From: Bacilli bacterium
Lineage (GTDB): Bacteria; Bacillota_I; Bacilli_A; RF39; UBA660
Assembly (NCBI GenBank): GCA_900758895.1
Contig: CAAETG010000034.1
Span: 1-12,196, forward strand
DNA length: 12,196 bases
Direction of reading: 5' to 3'
Below are positions 1 to 5,890 of this stretch, in pieces (within the stretch, counting starts at the first letter, position 1; each line of letters opens with the position of its first letter). The position numbers and the translations under genes are program-made. The notes below the pieces were generated by a model that saw only the letters and a list, made by a program, of their open reading frames with translations, did not search any database and had not been told where the DNA came from.

Positions 1-47
1 GTTGATTAAGGATATCTCCTTCCTTTATCATTTGTTTGGCTAATACA

Positions 48-76
48 ATTATACATCATTTTTAGTTATCAGTCAT
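48..76 (-). promoter_or_regulatory. Possible divergent sigma-A promoter firing toward the left edge
   Basis: Read on the minus strand, there is a perfect TATAAT (53 to 48) with ATGACT (76 to 71) 17 bp upstream, a 4/6 match to TTGACA. Transcription would start near 41 and leave the window at its left edge, so any gene it serves lies mostly or wholly outside. The -10 is good and the -35 is weak, so confidence is moderate. Confidence 0.4.
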
Positions 77-96
77 CATGTTTAACACAACTTTTC

Positions 97-125
97 TTTA
101 AAAAAAGTTTATTTTCTGTTATGAT
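97..125 (+). promoter_or_regulatory. Weak candidate promoter for the EcfA-like pair and truA
   Basis: TATGAT at 120-125 lies 17 bp after TTTAAA at 97-102, a 4/6 match to the -35 consensus. Transcription would begin near 132, just at the GGTGA ribosome binding site (132-136) of the gene that starts at 144. The elements are weak and the leader would be very short. A promoter is expected here because the left side looks divergent and the four downstream genes are tightly packed. Confidence 0.35.
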
Positions 126-143
126 ATAAGCGGTGAAGTTTCT

Positions 144-746
144 ATGCAAGAATTATTTAACCTAAATAATAAAACTCTGTATGATATAGATACAACGGTT
201 CTTATAACCTCATCTTTTAATATGACCGAAGATGCTATATATTTTATCAACAATAAAGCGGTTGTAATTACAAAAGATAGAACAAATGATTTCTATGAAA
301 TACCAAATGAACTTTATGAACTATTTGAAGAAGAAGATCTACAGAATAAAAAAGAATTAACTTTAATCGATGAAATAAAGAAAAAAATATTATCAAGCTT
401 AAATAGTAATCAAAAAGTATTTGTTTTTATGAATGTTTTAACTTATCTAGATAAACCATTTAAAGAAAAACTAATTAGATATTTAAAACTAGCGAATAAA
501 AGAATTATTAATTATACAACAGAAATTGAAGAAACATTATTTTTAGATTACATAACCGTTATATACGATAATAAAGTAATCATGGAAGGATTAAAAGAAC
601 AAGTATTACAGGAAGAAAAAATATTAAAAAAACTAGGGTTTCATCTTCCCTTTATTGTCGAACTATCAAATGGTTTAAAATATTACGGTTTAGTTGATAA
701 GATTTATTTTAAGAATGAAGAGTTGGTGAATGCATTATGGAAGTAG
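144..746 (+). CDS. Degenerate EcfA-type ABC ATPase, first of a pair, catalytic motifs lost
   Basis: This 200-residue protein aligns by eye with the C-terminal two thirds of ECF-transporter ATPases (EcfA). The signature LSGGQ is LTLID (72-76). The Walker B strand is KVFVFM (91-96), with Met96 and Asn97 in place of the Asp-Glu pair. The D-loop LD (102-103) is kept. The H-switch histidine is Thr126. The EcfA-specific tail is recognisable: ITVIYDNKVIMEG, then a 'lkklGfhLPfivELsngL' stretch around 161-178. No P-loop is visible in residues 1-60, and the protein is much shorter than the usual ~280 residues. The frame is intact, GGTGA precedes the ATG, and its end overlaps the next gene by 10 bases, so it is probably expressed rather than decayed. 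It should not hydrolyse ATP on its own. Homology is inferred from motif register; the function is unknown. Confidence 0.72.
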   Translation: MQELFNLNNKTLYDIDTTVLITSSFNMTEDAIYFINNKAVVITKDRTNDFYEIPNELYELFEEEDLQNKKELTLIDEIKKKILSSLNSNQKVFVFMNVLTYLDKPFKEKLIRYLKLANKRIINYTTEIEETLFLDYITVIYDNKVIMEGLKEQVLQEEKILKKLGFHLPFIVELSNGLKYYGLVDKIYFKNEELVNALWK

Positions 747-1360
747 CAAATATATTAGAAAATAAAGAAAAAGGCTTTATTTATGGTTTAATGGGTAATA
801 TTAATTTAACAACGAATTACAATAATTATAGTATTATAACCAGTTATCGTTTTCCAAAAACAGTAAAAGATTACTTAAATAGTAGTAAAGATATTTCTTC
901 TCTAAAAATGGTAATGTTATCGGAAGATATTTTAAATAAACATGCTGGTGAATTATCAATTGGTGATTTAAAAAAAATATCATTAGCGAAAGCATTAATA
1001 GAAAATAAAGAATATTTGGTTTTTGATTATTTTGAAAAAGAAATGAATGCCCATGAAAGAGAATATTTCAAAAGATTATGGAAAAGACTAACGAATGATT
1101 ATCATAAAACAATTGTCATATTTACGAATGATATTACTTCTTTTTGGGACATTGCTAAAGAATTAATGATTGTGGATAAGTACCATGTTATTAACACAAT
1201 TCCGAAGGATAAATATGATGATTTTATGGATGACATGAATAAACCAGAGATAATAAAATTCATAGATTTATTAAAAGCCAAAAATATTAACATTGATTAT
1301 TATCAGGATCCTAAAGATTTATTAAAAGCAATCTATCGCTTAAAGGAGAATGCATCATGA
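737..1360 (+). CDS. Degenerate EcfA-type ABC ATPase, second of a pair, catalytic motifs lost
   Basis: At 207 residues, this is the clearer ABC ATPase relic. GLMGNINLT (17-25) is in exact register with Walker A GxxGxGK(S/T), but the lysine is Asn23 and the following Ser/Thr is Leu24. The signature region ELSIGDLKKISLAKAL (72-87) matches ELSGGQxxRvalArAL. Walker B YLVFD keeps Asp97, but the catalytic glutamate is Tyr98. The D-loop is MN instead of LD. The H-switch is FTND, with Asn131 replacing His. The tail (about 169-204, ending in a DLLKAIYRL helix) resembles the EcfA C-terminal domain. It overlaps the upstream gene by 10 bases, and its TGA overlaps the truA start (ATGA), implying translational coupling. 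Position before truA-rplM-rpsI matches ecfA1-ecfA2, yet no ecfT follows. A structural or regulatory pseudo-ATPase is my inference. Confidence 0.78.
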   Translation: MEVANILENKEKGFIYGLMGNINLTTNYNNYSIITSYRFPKTVKDYLNSSKDISSLKMVMLSEDILNKHAGELSIGDLKKISLAKALIENKEYLVFDYFEKEMNAHEREYFKRLWKRLTNDYHKTIVIFTNDITSFWDIAKELMIVDKYHVINTIPKDKYDDFMDDMNKPEIIKFIDLLKAKNINIDYYQDPKDLLKAIYRLKENAS

Positions 1361-2091
1361 AATATTTAATAAGTGTTGCTTATGATGGCTCTAAATTTTA
1401 TGGCTTTCAAAGGTTAATTGGTCATGATACCGTTCAAAAAAGAATAGAAGATGCGCTAAGTATAATTGCCAAAGAAAAAGTAGAAACAAAAGGGGCAGGA
1501 AGAACGGATCGTGGGGTTCATGCCAATGACCAGAAAGTAACGTTTAAACTAGATATTAACATTGATGAAGAACATTTAAAACTAGCCTTAAACAGTTTAG
1601 TAGCGCCCTACATCTATATTCGTGATGTAAAAAGAGTTCCCGATGATTTTCATCCAAGATTTAATGTGTTAAGAAAAGAATATATTTATAAAATTAATTT
1701 AGGCGAATTTAATCCATTATTATATGATTATATGTTTGAACCTAATTATAAGTTAGATATAGAAAAGATGAAGGAATGTGCTAAAATTTTTTTAGGAATT
1801 CATAACTTTAAGAATTTTACATCTGGCGAAAGAAAAAATTATGAATGTATTATTTATGACATCGAATTTAATAAACATGACAATATTCTAGAAATTAAGT
1901 TTATTGGTAAGAGTTTTTACAGGTATATGGTCAAGAACTTAGTCGGAGCAATGCTGGATGTATCAAATAAGAAAGCCACCTTAGATGACATAAAAGAAGC
2001 TTTAGAGCACCCAGAAATCAAGAGGCAATTTAAAACTGCTATTCCAAATGGCCTATACTTAGCTAAAATAGAATATGAGGATTCCATATGA
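1357..2091 (+). CDS. truA: tRNA pseudouridine synthase A (positions 38-40)
   Basis: TruA converts uridines 38, 39 and 40 of the tRNA anticodon arm to pseudouridine. The 244-residue length is normal for the family. The N-terminal YDGSKFYGFQ (9-18) and the catalytic loop GAGRTDRGVHA (46-56, nucleophile Asp51) are intact. The second half carries the conserved HNFKNFTSG stretch and the SFYRYMVKNLVGAML motif near the C-terminus. AAGGAG at 1343-1348 lies 8 bases before the ATG, whose first bases overlap the TGA of the preceding gene. The gene order truA-(insert)-rplM-rpsI is the usual Firmicute arrangement, interrupted here by two small genes. Identification is secure. Confidence 0.96.
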   Translation: MKYLISVAYDGSKFYGFQRLIGHDTVQKRIEDALSIIAKEKVETKGAGRTDRGVHANDQKVTFKLDINIDEEHLKLALNSLVAPYIYIRDVKRVPDDFHPRFNVLRKEYIYKINLGEFNPLLYDYMFEPNYKLDIEKMKECAKIFLGIHNFKNFTSGERKNYECIIYDIEFNKHDNILEIKFIGKSFYRYMVKNLVGAMLDVSNKKATLDDIKEALEHPEIKRQFKTAIPNGLYLAKIEYEDSI

Positions 2092-2417
2092 AAGAACAAG
2101 ATATTGTAAAAGTTTTTATCGAAAAATATAATCTTTGTGAAAATTTTAGAGGAAGAGAAAAGAATTATAGAGAACGAGTTCAAATCATAAATGAAGCTTT
2201 AATGGATTTAATAAAAATCATAGAAAAGAATCGTTTAGAAGAATTAGAAAGTTATTATGTGTATAATATGATCTTAATTGGTGAAATATACGCCAAAAAA
2301 TTAAAATCAATTTCTATTAAAGGAGTTATAAATCCTAATGTCATTCGTTTATATGAACTTTTAGCAGTCATAAAAGAATTAGGAATTGAAAAAGAAAAAT
2401 TGATTTCTAGAAAGTAG
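2088..2417 (+). CDS. Small protein of unknown function, first of two tandem paralogues
   Basis: This is a 109-residue, charged, probably all-helical cytosolic protein with no signal peptide or membrane segment. It starts inside the truA stop (ATGA overlap), so it is likely translated by coupling to truA. The core around residues 40-68 (DLIKIIEKNRLEELESYYVYN and the following IL..IYAKKL) recurs in the next gene as LLQKILNTGQIDKLEFYMVYN with TLILSKTYSNL, so the two are tandem duplicates. I recognise no family and no catalytic motif. Its co-transcription with truA and the EcfA-like pair is the only context clue. Confidence 0.75.
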   Translation: MKEQDIVKVFIEKYNLCENFRGREKNYRERVQIINEALMDLIKIIEKNRLEELESYYVYNMILIGEIYAKKLKSISIKGVINPNVIRLYELLAVIKELGIEKEKLISRK

Positions 2418-2425
2418 GTAAAAGA

Positions 2426-2764
2426 ATGAATCAACAAGAAGATTTAATAGAAAAATTTAAAAAACAATATGAATTATTTACTAACTCCATTGCTTCCAGT
2501 AAAAAAAGTTTTACAAGTACGCAAACAATTCAAAATGTAAGAAAAACTTTAGATTTATTACAAAAAATTCTAAATACTGGTCAAATAGATAAATTAGAAT
2601 TCTATATGGTTTATAATACCTTAATATTATCTAAGACATACAGTAATTTAGTTTTAATACCAAGCGTAAGTCCTAAAAAATGGCACTTATTAGCGATTAA
2701 AGAAAGTTTAGAAAAATTTAGGGAACAAGGTATTTTTGAACAAATAGAGCAAAAAAGAAAATAA
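2426..2764 (+). CDS. Small protein of unknown function, second of two tandem paralogues
   Basis: At 112 residues, this is a diverged copy of the gene just before it. The two share the pattern L..I(I/L)......LE.Y.VYN.(L/I)(I/L)...Y, followed by a proline-containing turn (INP versus VSP) and a final helix. The first 35 residues differ and are rich in Lys, Ser and Thr. It begins 9 bases after the preceding stop with only a weak AGGT as ribosome binding site, so translational coupling is likely. It ends shortly before the rplM promoter with no obvious terminator. No family is recognised. It could be a lineage-restricted helical adaptor, but nothing here proves a role. Confidence 0.75.
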   Translation: MNQQEDLIEKFKKQYELFTNSIASSKKSFTSTQTIQNVRKTLDLLQKILNTGQIDKLEFYMVYNTLILSKTYSNLVLIPSVSPKKWHLLAIKESLEKFREQGIFEQIEQKRK

Positions 2765-2769
2765 ATTTC

Positions 2770-2821
2770 GTAAAAACATTTAAAATTTGCATTTTTTATT
2801 TGACAAATGAAGTGTTTTTAC
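2770..2821. repeat. 9-bp perfect inverted repeat flanking the rplM -35 element
   Basis: GTAAAAACA (2770-2778) and TGTTTTTAC (2813-2821) are perfect inverted copies separated by 34 bp. The right arm fills the spacer between -35 and -10. Nested inside is ATTTGACAAAT (2798-2808), a palindrome about a central A that contains the TTGACA box. It could be an operator or merely AT-rich coincidence. It is not a terminator, because no T-run follows the right arm. Confidence 0.4.
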
Positions 2822-2828
2822 ATATAAT
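2800..2828 (+). promoter_or_regulatory. Consensus sigma-A promoter for rplM-rpsI
   Basis: TTGACA at 2800-2805 and TATAAT at 2823-2828 are both perfect, with the optimal 17-bp spacer. Transcription should begin around 2835, giving a leader of about 77 nt ahead of rplM. This is what is expected for a strong ribosomal-protein promoter, and it separates rplM-rpsI from the upstream truA cluster. Confidence 0.88.
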
Positions 2829-2834
2829 TTTAAC

Positions 2835-2911
2835 TGGTACATTTTATTTGTTCTAATTTGCCATGCCCTGGGAAAGCGGAAGCAAAGAAGACTAATGAAA
2901 GGGATAAAAAA
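2835..2911 (+). ncRNA. Probable L13 (rplM) autoregulatory mRNA leader
   Basis: The stretch between the predicted transcription start and rplM is GC-richer and more structured than its surroundings. TTTGC at 2857-2861 pairs with GCAAA at 2882-2886, enclosing a CCATGCCCTGGGAAAGCGG segment. L13 leaders upstream of rplM in low-GC Firmicutes are an established class of ribosomal-protein-binding RNAs. Position, length and lack of conserved coding support that reading. A TTG-initiated in-frame extension of rplM through this segment is possible on paper but would start inside the structured leader. I could not run a covariance search. Confidence 0.55.
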
Positions 2912-3343
2912 ATGAAGACATTCATGCAAAAAAAAGAAAACGTTGAACGTAAATGGTATGTCATTGATGCTGAAGGAAAAACTCTTGGTAGAGTTGCTAC
3001 AAAAGCTGCTACTATTTTAAGAGGAAAACACAAACCAACTTATACACCTTCAGTAGACTGTGGAGATTACGTAATCATTATTAATGCATCAAAGGTTAAT
3101 TTAACTGGTAACAAGTTAAATGACAAGATGTATTACAATCACTCTGGCTATCCAGGAGGACTAAGAGAAAGATCTGCAAAAGTAATGGTTGAAAAATATC
3201 CAGAAGAAATGTTAGAAAGAGCTGTTAAAGGTATGCTTCCACATAATTCACTTGGAAGAGCTATGGGCAAGAAATTATTTGTTTATGCAGGTAGTGACCA
3301 TAAGCATGAAGCACAAAAACCTACAGCACTAAATATTGATTAG
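2912..3343 (+). CDS. rplM: 50S ribosomal protein L13
   Basis: L13 is an early-assembling protein of the large ribosomal subunit. The 143-residue product has the family landmarks: ERKWYVIDAEGKTLGR near the N-terminus, ILRGKHKPTYTP (35-46), GDYVIIINA, YNHSGYPGG in the middle, AVKGMLPHNSLGRAM, and a closing VYAGSDHKHEAQKP. I chose the ATG at 2912 because AAAGGG (2898-2903) precedes it at good spacing and the product begins MKTFMQKK, as L13 normally does. The upstream in-frame TTG at 2858 would add 18 residues encoded by the structured leader. rpsI follows directly. Confidence 0.97.
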   Translation: MKTFMQKKENVERKWYVIDAEGKTLGRVATKAATILRGKHKPTYTPSVDCGDYVIIINASKVNLTGNKLNDKMYYNHSGYPGGLRERSAKVMVEKYPEEMLERAVKGMLPHNSLGRAMGKKLFVYAGSDHKHEAQKPTALNID

Positions 3344-3353
3344 GAGGATTTAA

Positions 3354-3770
3354 ATGGCAAAACAAGTTTGGACCGCAACAGGTCGTCGTAAAAGAAGTTC
3401 TGCTCAAGTAAGAATAACTGGTGGAACTGGAAATATCGTCGTAAACGGTATTGATGTAAACGAATATTTTCCAAATCAAATCCTAGTTATGGATTTAAAA
3501 CAACCATTAGAAGTTACAGATAATATCAATCGTTTTGATATTGATGTTACTGTAAACGGAGGCGGATATTCAGGTCAAGCCGGAGCAATTCGTTTAGGTA
3601 TTGCAAGAGCTTTATTAAAATTTGATGAGAATACTGACCAAACAAGAGAAGATTCTTATCGTAAGATTTTAAAAGCTAATGGCTTCTTAACAAGAGATGC
3701 TAGAGTAAAAGAGCGTAAGAAATACGGACTTAAAAAAGCTCGTCGTGCTCCACAATTCTCAAAACGTTAA
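3354..3770 (+). CDS. rpsI: 30S ribosomal protein S9
   Basis: S9 is a small-subunit protein whose C-terminal tail reaches the decoding site. The 138-residue product shows GTGRRK-like ATGRRKRSSAQVRI at the start, GGGYSGQAGAIRLGIARALL in the middle, and FLTRDARVKERKKYGLKKARR followed by APQFSKR. The basic KR terminus, which contacts P-site tRNA, is intact. AGGAGG (3342-3347) overlaps the rplM stop and sits 6 bases before the ATG, so the two genes are coupled. The pair ends at an intrinsic terminator 16 bases downstream. Confidence 0.97.
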   Translation: MAKQVWTATGRRKRSSAQVRITGGTGNIVVNGIDVNEYFPNQILVMDLKQPLEVTDNINRFDIDVTVNGGGYSGQAGAIRLGIARALLKFDENTDQTREDSYRKILKANGFLTRDARVKERKKYGLKKARRAPQFSKR

Positions 3771-3785
3771 TATTGTTTTCTATTT

Positions 3786-3810
3786 CCAAGCTTTATGCTT
3801 GGTTTTTCTT
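3786..3810 (+). terminator. Intrinsic terminator of rplM-rpsI
   Basis: CCAAGC (3786-3791), a TTTAT loop and GCTTGG (3797-3802) form a perfect 6-bp stem, followed directly by TTTTTCTT. It lies just after the rpsI stop and before the next promoter. Confidence 0.9.
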
Positions 3811-3829
3811 TGACTTAATAATCTTAAAA

Positions 3830-3858
3830 TTGACACATCTACACTTTTCATCTATAAT
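3830..3858 (+). promoter_or_regulatory. Consensus sigma-A promoter for the isoprenoid-kinase-like pair
   Basis: TTGACA (3830-3835) and TATAAT (3853-3858) are both perfect and 17 bp apart. Start of transcription would be near 3865, with AGAGGA (3871-3876) as ribosome binding site for the ATG at 3881. The leader is short, so no riboswitch is likely. Confidence 0.85.
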
Positions 3859-3880
3859 AAAATCAAGATAAGAGGAATTT

Positions 3881-4537
3881 ATGAAAATAGTTTTAGGTTA
3901 TTTACTAACATATATTTATGTTTTTTTGATTTTAATATTGTTAGGGATATTTAAAAAGAAAAAAATAATAAATATCAATACTTCTCGCAAGCTAATTCAT
4001 ATTTTTATGGGATTTACTTGGATCATTATGATCTATTTTTTCGGGATAAGCATTCATTTAATTATTTTACCTATAACAATGGTATTATTCAATTTTCTAT
4101 CCTATAAATGGAATATTGCTTCATCAATGGAGCAAGAAAATAAGGAATCAAAAGGAACGATTTATTATGCTGTTAGTTTTGTCATAATGGCTCTCATTAC
4201 TTACTTCTATCCAGATTTTCTTCCCTTTTATGGAATTGGTGTTTTTGTATTAGCTTTAGGTGATGGTCTAGCTCCCTTTATAGGTCGCAAGTGGCCCAAA
4301 CACAAAATCGGTTCATCAAATAAAACCTATGCTGGTTCACTAACAGTATGTCTATGCACGATTTTTGTTATAACAATATTTAAGCTATATTACAATTTAG
4401 ATTTAAATTTCCTAAAAATTATTTTATTAGGTATCGTTGCCATTCCTCTAGAATTATTTAATAAAAAGGGAAGTGATAATATTACCTTACCACTTGGTAT
4501 TTCTCTATTATCTTTTATATTAGAAAGATGGATGTAA
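3881..4537 (+). CDS. Membrane CTP-dependent polyprenol/phytol/diacylglycerol kinase-like protein (DGK1/SEC59/VTE5 type)
   Basis: This 218-residue, very hydrophobic protein has about six or seven membrane segments. It carries the marks of the SEC59/DGK1/VTE5 lipid-kinase superfamily: SRKLIH (35-40) after the first membrane helix, GDGLAPFIGRKWP (127-139) and KTYAGSL (148-154). Members transfer phosphate, commonly from CTP, to a lipid alcohol: dolichol, phytol or diacylglycerol. Substrate cannot be read from sequence. The protein is also similar in outline to CDP-diglyceride synthetases (CdsA), but the GDG-K-T-GS arrangement fits the kinase group better. One base separates it from a DUF92 gene whose plant relative VTE6 acts after VTE5, which favours an isoprenoid alcohol substrate. 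That pathway assignment is inference. Confidence 0.75.
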   Translation: MKIVLGYLLTYIYVFLILILLGIFKKKKIININTSRKLIHIFMGFTWIIMIYFFGISIHLIILPITMVLFNFLSYKWNIASSMEQENKESKGTIYYAVSFVIMALITYFYPDFLPFYGIGVFVLALGDGLAPFIGRKWPKHKIGSSNKTYAGSLTVCLCTIFVITIFKLYYNLDLNFLKIILLGIVAIPLELFNKKGSDNITLPLGISLLSFILERWM

Positions 4538-4538
4538 T

Positions 4539-5291
4539 ATGAATTTAGGAATTAGTATTGTTTTAAGTTTATTATTAGGCTTTTTAGCAAGGATAAAAAA
4601 AGCCTTAACGATTCCTGCTTTGTTAATCGCGATTGTTTTTTCTATTATCATCACTTATTTTGGCGGAATAACTGCTTTTATTATTTTAGTTTCTGTCTTT
4701 TTAGGAAGTATCATAACAAAGCTATTTACAAAAAAGAAAAAACATGAAAAAAGAGTAATGATCCAAATAATTGCGAATGTTGGAACATCTACTTTAGCTA
4801 TCCTATTATATAAAATAACATCAAATCCAACATATTTATTAATATATGCATCTGTTATGGCGGAGTCTCTAGCTGACACTTTAGCTTCTGATATTGGAAC
4901 TCTTTCTAAAAAAAGGCCGATTAATATTTTAACAGGAAAAACGGGAGAAAAAGGAATTTCTGGAAATATAAGTTTCCTTGGTTTATCATCTTCTCTTCTA
5001 GGATCACTTTTTATTGGTATCATTTATTATCTTGGTATCAATCACAGTATCACATCCGTTGCTATCATTTTATTATCCGGTTTTTTCGGTAGTATTTTTG
5101 ATAGCATTTTAGGAGCAAGCATTCAAGTAAAATACAAATGTCCTGTATGTCAAAAAATAACAGAAAAGAAAGTACATTGTGAAAAAGAAACGCAATATGA
5201 AAAAGGAATCAAATTTGTTGATAATAATCTAGTCAATTTATTAAGTAATCTTTTCGTTTTTATTGTTTTATGGTTAATTTTAGTAAGATAA
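4539..5291 (+). CDS. DUF92 family membrane protein, VTE6 (phytyl-phosphate kinase)-like
   Basis: The 250-residue protein has roughly six membrane helices and the DUF92 motifs in order: QIIANVGTS, ESLADTLASDIGTLSKKRP (from 109), a GEKGISGNISFLG stretch, GSIFDSILGASIQ (184-196), CPVC (201-204), HC (213-214) and a closing VDNNLVNLLSN (D228, N233). Plant VTE6 in this family converts phytyl phosphate to the diphosphate; most bacterial members have no assigned role. The start is one base after the stop of the preceding kinase-like gene, so they form a coupled operon and probably act in sequence on one lipid. The Cys/His group may bind a metal, which is inferred. Family membership is firm; the reaction is not. 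Confidence 0.85.
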   Translation: MNLGISIVLSLLLGFLARIKKALTIPALLIAIVFSIIITYFGGITAFIILVSVFLGSIITKLFTKKKKHEKRVMIQIIANVGTSTLAILLYKITSNPTYLLIYASVMAESLADTLASDIGTLSKKRPINILTGKTGEKGISGNISFLGLSSSLLGSLFIGIIYYLGINHSITSVAIILLSGFFGSIFDSILGASIQVKYKCPVCQKITEKKVHCEKETQYEKGIKFVDNNLVNLLSNLFVFIVLWLILVR

Positions 5292-5296
5292 AATAT

Positions 5297-5324
5297 TTGA
5301 CAAAAAAAGAAAAAAGTATATAAT
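5297..5324 (+). promoter_or_regulatory. Sigma-A promoter for the two-gene unknown operon
   Basis: TTGACA (5297-5302) and TATAAT (5319-5324) are perfect with a 16-bp spacer. The -35 box begins 5 bases after the stop of the DUF92 gene and no terminator lies between them, so read-through from upstream is possible. Confidence 0.82.
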
Positions 5325-5334
5325 ATTGATTGAT

Positions 5335-5343
5335 AAAGGAGGG
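5335..5343 (+). promoter_or_regulatory. Strong ribosome binding site fixing the start at 5350
   Basis: AAAGGAGGG is complementary to the 16S rRNA 3' end and lies 6 bases before ATG 5350. An in-frame TTG at 5326 sits upstream of this site and almost at the expected transcription start, so it cannot be the start. Confidence 0.85.
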
Positions 5344-5349
5344 CTTCTT

Positions 5350-5868
5350 ATGATAATAAATGGAGTTATTTATGTAAAAAAGGAAATAAGACAAGACATA
5401 ATGCCCAATCGTAAAACAGATGAAAACTTTTGGATCCTTTATATAACAAATGGAAAAATACTCATGTATAACAAAAAAGATAATATATTTGAAATATATA
5501 ATAGTATGGAAGAAATAGAAAAGTACTTTATTACTCTAGAAGATTTTATGGACGTTTGCTCTTATTTAGGAAACAATTTAGTATTACCCGCCGGAAGTGA
5601 ATTAATGATTGACGGAAAAAAAGCATTTTGCTTAAAAGATAAGGCCGAATATATTGCTTTATATCGATTTGGAAGAAGAGTAATTGTGAAGGGTCTAGGA
5701 GAAAATGAAGAATATAAAATGATAGCAATTAACAGTCCAGAGTTTAAAAAATATGTTGTTGATTATAAAATAAATCCTGAATATGCTGATAAAAAACAAG
5801 TTTATTATGCTATTGTTTCGCAAATTTATAAAAAAGCGAAAAAGGATGATCAAGAATTAACAAGATAA
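5350..5868 (+). CDS. Cytosolic protein of unknown function, first gene of a two-gene operon
   Basis: The product is 172 residues from ATG 5350. It lacks a signal peptide and membrane helices. The first half reads as beta strands (MIINGVIYVKK, WILYITNGKILMYN, FEIYNSMEEIEKYF). The middle has LVLPAGSELMIDGKKAFCLKDKAEYIALYRFGRRVIV. The end is a lysine-rich helical tail after an 'INPEY' turn. I recognise no family and no catalytic motif. It has its own consensus promoter and a very strong ribosome binding site, and is followed 22 bases later by another unknown gene with its own AAAGGAG. The intact frame and expression signals indicate a real gene; a role is not assignable. Confidence 0.8.
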   Translation: MIINGVIYVKKEIRQDIMPNRKTDENFWILYITNGKILMYNKKDNIFEIYNSMEEIEKYFITLEDFMDVCSYLGNNLVLPAGSELMIDGKKAFCLKDKAEYIALYRFGRRVIVKGLGENEEYKMIAINSPEFKKYVVDYKINPEYADKKQVYYAIVSQIYKKAKKDDQELTR

Positions 5869-5890
5869 AAAATAAAGGAGAAAAAATAAA

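Noticed and set aside
1..31. Minus-strand ATG at 31 open to the left edge (MIKEGDILNQ)
   Set aside because: Only ten codons are visible and there is no ribosome binding site ahead of the ATG. The purine-rich AAGGAAGGAG lies within the would-be codons and is too far from any start in the window. A gene beyond the edge is possible but not supportable.
89..109. AACTTTT/AAAAAGTT hairpin as a terminator
   Set aside because: The stem is nearly all A-T, has no GC core and no following T-run in either direction. It is expected by chance in DNA of this composition.
2858..2911. TTG-initiated N-terminal extension of L13
   Set aside because: It would be translated from the structured leader, lacks a ribosome binding site, and adds 18 residues not typical of L13. 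ATG 2912 has AAAGGG at proper distance.
144..3770. Possible Mycoplasma-type genetic code
   Set aside because: TGA closes truA and the gene before it at the expected family lengths, and Trp is encoded by TGG, so the standard bacterial code applies.
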